Positions 40,660 to 52,600 of a DNA stretch of 64,000 bases are shown here, in pieces. The translations under genes and the position numbers were made by a program. Positions within the stretch are counted from its first letter, which is position 1. Each line of letters opens with the position of its first letter. The stretch is from Hazenella coriacea (GTDB lineage: Bacteria; Bacillota; Bacilli; Thermoactinomycetales; Thermoactinomycetaceae), in assembly GCF_004341825.1 (NCBI RefSeq), contig NZ_SMAG01000006.1, positions 62,001 through 126,000 of the forward strand, given 5' to 3'. The notes below the pieces were generated by a model that was not told the DNA's origin, did no database searches, and worked only from the letters and a program-made list of their open reading frames with translations.

Positions 40660-43600
40660 CTATTTTTTCCCTTCTAGCATTTTTTGTACTTTCTCAAAAT
40701 CCAATTTTCCTTGCGTAAATTGTTCCATCATTTCAATGATTGAAGAATCAGTGTTGTCATTTAGCTGATTCAATAGCGTTTCCGGTCTGCTCATCCCAAC
40801 AATCTCTTGCCTATTTGCCTCATTGACCTTGAACGCTAGATAAGTGGCTAAGGCTTGAATCGTTCGATATTCCAATGTTTCGCGTCCTGTAATTTCGACA
40901 TCAAGGTATTCTTCTAAATGACGATAAAGTTTTCTGCCTACGATTGAATCCAACCCATAGTCTTGGAGTTTTCTTTTCACATTCATTTGTTCGGGTGCAA
41001 GATTAAGTTCCTTAGATAAAAATTGTACGATATACCCCTCAATCATTTCTTTCGTTCTATTTTCAGATGTATCTTCATACTTTTGTTGCTCTTCCGTCAT
41101 TTGATGAATGGTATCCAATCTGTGATGTTTCTCTTTGCTTTCCTTAATCCAGTAACGTTCTCTGCTAAACGGATAGGTCGGCAAAGGAACTCGGCGAACC
41201 TCCATGCCCTCATGAAGCATTTCCCATGAAACATGTCCACCATTCACCCAATATTGAGCAACTTTATCAAAACTCTTTTCTTTTAATAATACCTGCAGGA
41301 TTGTTTCACCTGAAATCCCAGATAGTAAGCTTCCATTATTTGAATCATCTTCTACCCAGTCACCTGTAAATATCGGCACAGAGGTTATTAAATCTTGACT
41401 CTCTTTCACTGTTTCCAAGTATTCCTTCAATCCTTGAACTAGTTCTTCCCGATTCCTCACTACTATAGCTAACCGACATTCCATGGCTTCCCGACCCACT
41501 TGAAGTGTATAGGCAAAGTTTGGTACACAAAGATCCGTTTGCAGTTCTGCATATTCGAGCATTTGTTGGGCATTCATGTGTAACCGGTCTCGGTTTTTAG
41601 CTGAAAGAACGATGATTTGTGGAAATGATGAAGAGCAAACATCTCTATATTCTTCTAGCTCAGGGATGTATTCCTCAACGACTGCGTGTGCATTTGTACC
41701 ACTAATTCCTGTTGAACTAATTGTTCCCATTCGCAACGAGTTATTTTTCGTAATCCAAACTTGATTCTCTTTAGTCAAAGTAAATGGGCTCTCTTTAAAA
41801 TTGATATATTCATTGTTTACTTCACAGTTATACGTACCTAGAATTGTCTGATCTTTCATTGCCATCAGCATGCTCATTAAACTAACCACACCTGAAGCTG
41901 CAAATGTATGTCCAATTAACGGTTTGATTGAGCCAATCGTACAAAATTGCTTTTTGTCTGTATATTTTCTGAACACACTAGTTAATGCCTGAACTTCTAA
42001 AGGATCTCCTAATTTTGAACCTGTACTGTGAGCCATCACGTACTGAATATCCATGGGGTTTATTTTGTATTTATCATAAATACCCTCAATCAATTCAGCT
42101 TGGCTTAAAGGATTCGGGGATGTGATTCCGTTGGTTCTGCCATCATAATTGACCCCACTTGCTTTAATACATCCATAAATATGATCTTGATCTGAAATGG
42201 CTTTTGATAATGGTTTTAACAGTACCGCTGCTACTGCTTCACCTGGCACTAAACCATTGGCACGCTGATCAAACACTCTGCACTTCCCATCCGGGGACAG
42301 CATATCCGCTTTACTTAATGCTGCATATGACAGATGAGAAATGTTCAAGCTAACGCCTCCAACCAAAGCCATCTCACAATCCCCTTGTCGTAATGCCTGA
42401 CAAGCCTGATGAATAGCTACAAGACCTGAGGAACATGCTGCTGTCAAAGCTAAGTTTGGACCTTTTAAATCCAAAGCGTATGCGATCCGTGCAGCTAATG
42501 TAGCATTTTGACTCCCATTAATTTGCATGTTTTCCCCGGCTAAAAAGGCATATTCACCTTCTTCTACACCAACGTAAACACCACAAGACTTCCCTTTAAT
42601 CCGCTCTCCCATATATCCTGCGTCCTCAAATGTATGCCATGCTTCCTCTAAAAATATTCTTTGTCTTGGGTCCATGTTTTCGGCTTCTTTGGGGGAGATT
42701 TGAAAAAACAACGGATCAAATCGATCAATATCCTTCAGAAATCCGCCCCATTTTGAATTTGTTTTTCCAGGCTCTCGATGAGGATCTCCATCATATTCTT
42801 TCCAATCCCAACGTTCCGTAGGAATTTCTGAAATGCAATTTCTACCATTCTTCAAATGATCCCAAAGCTCATGAATCGTATCTGCTTGAGGGAATCGTCC
42901 ACTCATTCCGATCACTGCAATAGGTTCCACAATAGTTGAATCAATGCTTTTCGTTGAAAGCTTAGGTTTTCCTAATCGCTTTTTGGTTGTCTTTGGGACA
43001 GCAGGAACACTAGGCAAAATAGCTTGTTCAATAACGCCTTCTCGATAAAATTCCTGGATTTTCTCTCGATGATCCGTCATAAAATAGTGGATCAGTTTTC
43101 TTAGATTCGAATATCCAAAAAACAGAGCAGGAGTTATTTCTATTTCATAATGTTTGGTTAACAAGACTGCAAATTCTGCTAAATGAATAGAATCAAATCC
43201 GAAATCTGCCCAGTTTTTATCTAGCTCTAACTTGTCCTTAGAAATTTTGAGCAGTTTATTGATATGATCTTTCAGATCCCACTCCAAACATTGCTCCACA
43301 CTCCATCCTTCCATCTCGGCCCGTCTTCCTTTACCTGGAGGGATTGACATGATCGGAAGGGGTGTAGAAGTCGAAGTTTCAGTTAACCCTAAAAAGCGGT
43401 AAGCACGATCATGTTCTCCAACCAACACCAAATGCTGTGAATTGTTTTGAGATAAAATCCGTTCAAATATATCGATCCCCTCTTCAGTTTCTAAAAAGCG
43501 CTGACCACTAGATTTAAGATACATTTGAGTCGTCTCTGGATCTCCAACTTCCATACCACCATCTTCCCACACAGGCCAATTAATCACGATGGTCTTACCT

Positions 43601-46600
43601 TGGTGAGGCTGTTCATTCCTGTAATGGGCATATGCCATCTGAAAACGATTTCCAATCGCATAATCACAAGTACCAAAATCCCCTAGAATTGCTGAAGATG
43701 AAGAAAAATAACAGACAAAATCAAGGGGTTCCTCTTGGAGCAATTCATCTAGAACCCGAGTTCCATTGATTTTCGATCCAATCACTTTTTCAAAGCTTTG
43801 CATATCTTTTTCAAAAATACTTTGTTGGTTCTGTATACCTGCCGCATGAATGACACCATGAATCACTCCAAAGCGCTCTTTGATATGACCCAAAGCTTCT
43901 TTCATAGAGATCAGATCACAAACATCAGCCTGTACATACATCACTTGGCTTCCTAATCTTTCTAGTTCTTGAATCTGATTTTGTCTTTCCCTATTGATTG
44001 GAGATCGACCTGTAAGAATCAAATTAGCTGAATATTGTTTGGCTAAATGCTGGGCAAACAAAGATCCAAGCCCCCCACAGCCTCCTGTAATCAAGTAGGT
44101 TCCTTTTAATTTCAATATATTTTTGCCTGTTTGTATGGTAGTTGGCTCAATTTTGTACACATATCGTTTCTTTTCTTGATACAAAACACTTGGAGCTGTT
44201 TGAACCTGTAGTTCCGCCCAAAGTTTTTGCAACCAATCTTTCATCACATCGTTTCGATGGTGCATGCTCACCGATTGATAGACTCCTGACACCTTTGTAT
44301 TCGGTAAAACAAGCCCTAATGAGCGCTCAAAACCAATCCATGATTCCAAGTAAGAACGATCCAATCCATGATCAAATTGACCTGCTAATAACAATCGATG
44401 GGGTTTCATTTTTGCGGACATAATAGATTGTAGAACATACACAATACATGAATAATCCTGAATACAACTTGGATCCTCAAGTGCCCACAAATAGAGCATG
44501 CCATCAATTTGACCATGCTCTTCTTGAATACCTTTAAAAGCCTCCACATAGGTACTTGGCTCATGGCGTACAAGACAATAGCCATATGGAGATTCTTTTT
44601 TATATGTGGTACCTTGAGAAATAAAAATAACCTTGGTTTGTTGATCAAGGTCTTGTACAGCTTCAACCACCACTTTTTGATTTTCTGGATCAGATAGGAA
44701 ACATACTAGCGTTTTGATTTTAGTTTCAGAAGAATTCGGTTGTAATGCTTCTTCTCTCCATGATTCTGAAAACGTCATCAACTCGAAAGGTTCACTCGTT
44801 TTCCTGTTTTGATCATGCTTTGCATTTAATTGTAAAGAGGATTGAATCCGCCCCTTTACCTTCGATTGAATTTTCCTCTTTAACCGTATAGGTACTCTTC
44901 GATTTACCTTCTGCTCCAACTGAGGCATCCAATAGCGTTCTCTTGCAAATGGATACGTGGGAAGACTGATACGAATGGGTTTATTACTTCCATATAATTG
45001 GTTCCAGTCAAAGTTTAAACCTTTCACCCAAACATCCAGAAGCTTCTTATATTTCCCTTTACTGATCCAAGCATCAATAATCTTCTCTGTATCTTCATCC
45101 GCTACAAAGGCTGCCAAAGTATCCTTGCTCTGTTTGGTCTGACCACGATATAAGCCTTCTACATACTCACGACCAGTAGTAATTTCCTTCAACTTCTCTT
45201 CAAGTTCTTTCATAGAGCTCACAACAAAGCCTAGCCGATGCTCCATCGCTTCACGACCCGTCTGGAGTGTATATGCAATCCGTGTGAGATCTGTGTCGCT
45301 ATACCTCTGTTCACTAATGGCTGTTAATAGACGTTCTACCTGATTCTGAAGTTGCTCTTCATTTTTCGCCGATAGCACAATGATTGCAGATTGTGATTGA
45401 ACATGATTTTGAATTTCAGTTTTTGGAATATATTCTTCGATAACTAGATGGACATTGGCGCCTCCAGCCCCAAAACTGCTGATTCCTGCTCTCCTTGGCA
45501 CTTCTAGTCCATCAATCACAGGGCGCTTCCACTCTGCAAGCTCTTGCTGAACGATAAAAGGTGTATTTTTAAAATCAATATTTGGATTTAACACCTCAGA
45601 ATGTAAAGAAGGCACTAATTGCTGGTGTTTGAGCTGAAACAGTACTTTCGTGACTCCCGCGATCCCTGCTGCACTTTCACAATGACCGATGTTTGATTTC
45701 ACTGATCCAATCGCACAAAACTGCCGATCCTGGGTATCCTGCTCAAAAGCTTTTGTTAATCCCGAAATTTCAATAGGATCTCCTAAAGCTGTACCCGTTC
45801 CATGAGCTTCCAAATAGCTAACTGTTCTTGCAGGTACACCTGCTCTTTGAAGTACCTCTGCAATTAACTGAGACTGAGCATTGGGATTGGGTACTGTATA
45901 GCCATTCGTTTTTCCTCCAGCGTTCATCATACTTCCTTTAATGACACCATAAATATGGTCACCATCTGCGATTGCCTGATGAAGAGGCTTTAATACGATC
46001 GCTCCTACACCTTCTCCATCTACAAATCCATCTGCTTGATCCCCAAATGACTTACATTTATCACCAGAAGAAAGCATGGTCATTGTGGTTAAATTCAAAT
46101 AATGGATTGGGTCTACAATCAGATTCACACCACCTGCAATCGCACATTCACTGGTACCACTATATAAACTTTCTAAAGCTAAATGAATAGCCGTCAATGA
46201 AGATGAACACGCAGTATCCACAGCCAAACTCGGACCTTGAAAATTAAAAAGATAAGAAACTCTGTTGGCAATAGACCAATATCCATATCCTGTCGGATAA
46301 TTCTTATTCATCACGCCAGTAAATACACCCACTTTTCTACTTGAACTAAGAGTGGCTGGTGTATATCCTGCATCCTCCATACTGGCATAAGCGGTTTCTA
46401 AAAATACTCGTTCTTGGGGATCCATTTTTTCTGCTTCTACAGGGGGGATTTGAAAAAACGAGGGATCAAATTTATCAAAATCCTCGATGAACCCGCCCCA
46501 TTTCGTATAAATAGATCCTTTTTTTCCTTTCTTTTCATCAAAATATTCTTTCCAATCCCACCGATCCTTGGGAATTTCTGTGATACAATTCTTCCCTTTC

Positions 46601-49600
46601 TTTAAATGATTCCAAAAATCAACCACTGTATTGGCTTGCGCATAACGTCCTGAAATCCCAATGATGGCAATATCACGTACTCTAGGAAATGATGATGTTG
46701 ATTCCTCGATGGCTGGATGATCCACCTTAAGATACCGTCTAGATTTTCTAAATGTTAGCCTAGAATCGGTCAGTTCTTTCTCTACCAAAACCTCATTCTG
46801 GCTAATCATCTCTTCATCGTTTTGAAGATTTTCTAAACCAATCAGTTTCATTAATGAGTTCTTTTGATTATTGATAAAATATTCCACTAAAGCATCAATG
46901 GTATGATATTCAAAAAACAAAGTGCTACTAACGTTATCTAATACTTTCCGCAAAGTATTGGTCAATTGAACAACAATAATTGAATCGATCCCGTAATTTT
47001 CTAACGGGTCTGAAGAGTCAATCCTATTCACTGGGATTTTCAGTGTTTCACCAATCAGTTTTGCAAAATATGCTGTGCTTTTCTCTCTTAGCCAATCATC
47101 TGTCATGGCTTCTGTTTTCTTGATCTGTTTTTTTTGTCCAAAAGGTTGTACTTTTACTTTCGGATCCATGTCGATGTTTTGTTTCGGAGAAGATATATAC
47201 TGTTGAATCAATTGCTTTTGTCGAATTACGCCATCACTTTCGGCAACGACGATCTGATGGCTTAGGCTATGATTCTCCTGTGCCGGGAAAAAGACTGAAT
47301 GGAAACCTTCATTCTCCAATACACTCTTCCAATTTTCCGGATATAATCCCGGACAGCCAGGAATTCGCAACTCGGGATCTTCAACCAACCACCAACCCTC
47401 CAAAAGACCAAACGTCAGGTGAGTGAACAGGCTATTGCCAGCCATTTCATTTAATAGGAGACAACCACCGTTTTTCAAAACTGCTTTCGCATTACGCAAA
47501 GTTTCACGAATGTTTTTGGTCGCATGCAACACATTGGCTGCAATCACAACGTCATATCCACCAGCCTCAATGCCTTGCCCTGCAATTGGTTCTTCGACAT
47601 TGAATATTTGATAGGTTACATACGGATTCTCCCAACCATACTCTTTTTCGGCATGCATGAGAAATGCTTTAGAGAGATCTGTATAACAGTATTCTTGGAT
47701 CTGCACTTGATAAGGCTTCAATCTTCGGAAAACTGTCGCACTTGTCCCACCAGTTCCCGCCCCGATCTCCATGATTCGAATGGGTGTATCAGGGTCCTGT
47801 TTCACCCGTTCTTGGATATAGGCAACTAATGTATCTGCAAGCACTTCATTAAAGTAATCTGCAACTTGATTCTGTTTATAAATGCCTTCCACTAATTCCA
47901 TAGAAGAATTAGGGAACATAATATCAGTTGCAGGCACTTTACCAGTAAGGATATCGGGTAAGGCTTTCAGTGTCGCATCTACTAAAACCACCATCGCTTT
48001 CATGTTACGATCTTCCATCCACGAAAGCTTTTTCAACTCCCATTCCTTCCACAGTGTATCCAGATCCAATGAAGTAGGGTCTACTACAGTGTACGAATCA
48101 CCTTCTAGCTTCAGATAATGATTCTGCACAAGAACTGCTAGACTTTCTTCCAACCACTTACCATATAAAGGTTGTAACCTCTTACTAAAATGCGGACGGC
48201 CGATACCTATTTTGTTATCCACAATGAGTCCAAGAGACTGTAGCTGACTTAAAAGGAGCTTATAGAGAAGCTCATTCATTTCTAGATCTTCAGTCAACTT
48301 TGTATGTTCACCAGTAAACTGCGTTTTTGGAACATCCAGCTCCATCATTTGTATACAGGAAGAAGGTTCTTTACTATAGATTGCGATCTGTTCGTTTGGA
48401 TTTAATCCTTCAATGGCAACTGGTTTCGTCGTATTGATCAACGCCATCTGATTGACTGGACCTGAAAGCAGAACCTCCAAAGCCTCCATACCTTCCTGCG
48501 GTTGAATCAACCCTAATCCAATCTGATCGATTAGCTGTACAAAGTCTTGATCCTTAGCAACTTCACCATTCCCCCAGTATCCCCAATTCATCACTTTTAC
48601 AGGACAAGTCCAATGGTTAGAGAGTTGGTAGGCAAAAGCATCCTCAAAAGTACATCCAGAAGCATAGTGACTTTGCTTTACATTTTTAATATAGGCCACG
48701 AGAGAGGAGAAAAACATGACAAAATCTAAAGTCTCTTTCTGAAATACTTGAGCCAATCGCACGCTCACATCAATCTTGGCTGCAAGCCCAGCTTTAAATT
48801 CTTCCACTTCCATGTTCTCTAAGCTTTGTTCTGTTAGAACCATCGCTGAATGAACAATTCCATCAATCCGTGAGTTGTGCTCTTTGATTTGTTTATAAGC
48901 TTGATGTAATGAATTCAAATTGGTGGCATCTGCTTCGATATATTGAGGAGCAGGTCCCAAAGTAGCGAGTCGATCTAGTTTGGATTGGATCTCAGCATTC
49001 ATTTGACTGCGACCGATCCAGATCATCTGAGCTTGATAGGTGCGAATCATATACTCGCTCCATGCTTCACCGATGTATCCAGCACCGCCAATGACTACAT
49101 ATACTCCTTTGGGTTTGTATAAAGTCTCGCTTGGTGTGGTGTATTGGAATGGAATCAACTGTTGCTGATACCATCGCTGGTTTCGATATGCCCAAGTCTG
49201 TCCTTGACGATTTGTAGGTAGTATGAACATTCGATCCAGAGGCCAATGACAACCCTCCTCGAGATCCATGATTCGGATTTTCCAATTCGTATACTCTTTA
49301 GCTAAAGTGCCAGCAAATCCATGAACACTCGCATGGATCGGATTGATCTTATCACTTGGGTTAACAGGCTGAGCCTGAGTTGTAATCATACTCCAGCTTA
49401 TATGCTTGTCCCCATAACCCAACTGGAGAATCGCTTTCAAGATTTTGAAAACCTGAACCACACCTTGGTCTTGTTCTTCAATCAATCGATCATCGGCTAA
49501 AGACTCCAATGGATGATCCGGTGCAATCCAAATGACATGATCAATCGTGCCACATGATTGCAGTTTTTGCGTGATCTTCTCTATGTCATCAGTTGATTGT

Positions 49601-52600
49601 AGTTCCAATACAGAAGCTTTCATAAAATGTTGTTGAACATTCTTTTGCTGCTCTTCTGTTCCTCCTAGAACCACGACGCTTTCTGTTGAAGATCGTAAAT
49701 TCTGTCCGATCTCTATCGAAATGGGCTCCCATGAAGGGAACAGTCTAGTATTTCCAAATGGTAAATCTACTAAATCTCCATTTTTAACGGTTTCATTTAT
49801 ATTACCATTTGGGAGTTCTCCTTCTAATGCTCTGATGGAAGCTCCCTTCATTCGCACACATATTTTCCCGTTTTCATCACATAAATCAATATCATACTTT
49901 CTGATCTTGTCCTTTGCTCTGTGATCTTTACTGGTTCGAATCAGCGACCACATGGTAGGAGTACAAGCACTAAAAATTTCAAGCTCTTGCATAGCAAATG
50001 GTAAAGATAATGATGCTTCATTACCAAGTAGGATCCCATCCATAGAACTTACTATTAAACCAATCGATGCATGAAAAGCAGAATCCATCAGACTGGGATG
50101 CAACACAAATAGGTCTTGCGAATTCCGTACTGAAGTGGGCAAAGAGATTTTTGCAAGCAGTTGGTCTTCTCCCACATACACTTTCTCAATTCCCTGATAT
50201 CCTGGACCATAGTCAAGCCCCATCGTCTTAAATGCTGTATAACATTGGTCTGATGTAACGATAGTTTGGTTGCACTCTGCCAATAAAGCTTGAATATCTA
50301 AAGTTAAAGTCTCTGAAATGGAACCTAGTACTACACTCCCCTGACTATGAACAAGTTTCGCTTCGTCAACCTCTTCAGATTTGCTATAGACCTCATAAGT
50401 AATTTCCCCATGATCCTCGGGATATAGCCCTATATGTACCTCAACCGGCTGGTTCCCGATCACGATTGGACGAATCCAAACGATGTCATTGAGCCTGATC
50501 ACTTTCTCATTTTCAATAGCTCCTACTGCCTTCTCCACTGCTGCACGAACCATTTCTAGATAGGCGACCCCTGGTAGTATTTTCTTCCCTTTTACTACAT
50601 GGTCTGAAAGAAAAAACTCTTGCCCTGTAAAGGTAGAACTAAAGCGTTGCTCCGAAAAATCGGAAGTATTCTGGTGCAATAACGGATGAAGGACCTGTGT
50701 GTTTGCTTTACTATTTGTTTGAGTGTCAGCCTCTGGGACCCAATAGCGTTCTTTGGCAAATGGATAAGTGGGTAGACTAATTCGCTTCAGCTTATGATCA
50801 CTGTATAGTCCACTCCAATCCATACTCAACCCTTTAACCCATAATTCCGCAATCTTTTTTAGGTTTCCTTTTTTAAACCATTTATCAATGAGTTCCAAAG
50901 CATCTTGATCCGCACTAAAGAAATCAACCATCTCTTTGCCATGCTTGATCTGACCACTCCAACAATCGTTAATCTCTTCTTTGCCTTCTCCAAAGGCTGC
51001 TAACTTTTCCATCAACTCTGGGATATCTTTGACTATAAAAGCGACCCTTTCTTCCATCGCTTCACGACCTACTTGCAATGTATAAGCTAACTCAGAAAGA
51101 TGAATCCCCTCATGAAGAAAAGCAAGCAGTTTGTTCGCATATTCCTGAAGTCGTTCCTTATTGCGAGCAGATAACGGGATGATAACAGGCATCCTAAGTA
51201 GTACAGGAGTTTGTTCCTGCACTTCATTAGGAAGATATTCCTCCAAAATGATATGGACATTGGAGCCCGATGCTCCAAACGAACTTAACCCTGCCCGGCG
51301 TGGATAACTGACCTCGCAACCATTTTCCATAATCACAGGTTGCTTCCATTCTCCCATTTGCTGTTGTACATAAAAAGGCGATGAGTGTAAATCTAAGTAT
51401 GGGTTTAACTCCTCAGAATGCAGAGATGGAACCAGTGTTTTATGATGAAGCTGGAGTGCTACTTTGCTCAAACCACTGATGCCAGCTGCTGACTCTGCAT
51501 GCCCAATGTTGGATTTCACTGAGCCCAGTGAGCAGAATTGTTTATCTGATGTATATTGACGGAATGCTTTCACCAAGCCTTGAATCTCAATCGGATCTCC
51601 CAAGGATGTTCCTGTCCCATGGGCTTCCACATAGCTGATCGTTCGTGGATCAATTCCTGTTTTCTCCAAGCAAGTCTCAATTAAATCGGCTTGTGCTACA
51701 GGGCTAGGAACTGTCATTCCACTTACCGTTCCCACATGGTTGATTGTGCTCCCTTTGATGACAGCATAGATCTGATCGCCATCCTCCACAGCCTTATGCA
51801 AAGGCTTTAACAAGACTGCACCGACGCCTTCGCCGGATACATAACCATCTCCTCCCTTACCGAAGGTACGGCAATAACCATCGGTAGAATGCATATCCCC
51901 ATAACTAATATATTTATCGGGATTCAAGGACAGATTCACCCCACCTGCCAGCGCAACCTCACATTCACCATGTCGAATGCTTTCTAACGCTAGATGCACA
52001 GCAGTCAGTGATGACGAGCATACCGTATCCACTGCCATACTTGGACCATGAAAATTACAATAATACGATACTCGGTTCGCAATTTGTGCATAGTTCAGCG
52101 ATAAAGGAAAAATATTTTCTCGTGAAAGAGATTCAGCTCCAACCAATGAATAATCTTTGTGCATCACACCAACAAATACACCTACATGTTGTCTTTGATT
52201 CCGACCTTGAGTAGCTGTCAATGTCTTGGGAGTATAGCCTGCATCTTCGATCGTCTCCCAGCAAGTTTCCAAAAACAAACGTTCCTGTGGATCCATCGTC
52301 TCTGCTTCTCTAGGCGATATGCGAAAGAACTGTGGATCAAAACAATCCGGTGCATCAATAAACCCACCCCATTTGGATATGCTTTTTCCTGAAGGAGAGG
52401 TTATCCCTTCAAACCGCTGCCAATCCCAACGAGATGCAGGAATTTCAGTGATACAATCTTTCCCTTCTTTGAGATTGTTCCAAAACTCCTGAATGTTACT
52501 TGCCTGGGGATAGCGACCTGCCATACCGATAATGGCAATATCCCCTTCTACTGTCGGCGTAGGGCGCTTAGGAGGAATTCCATTCTTCTGTTTTTGACCA

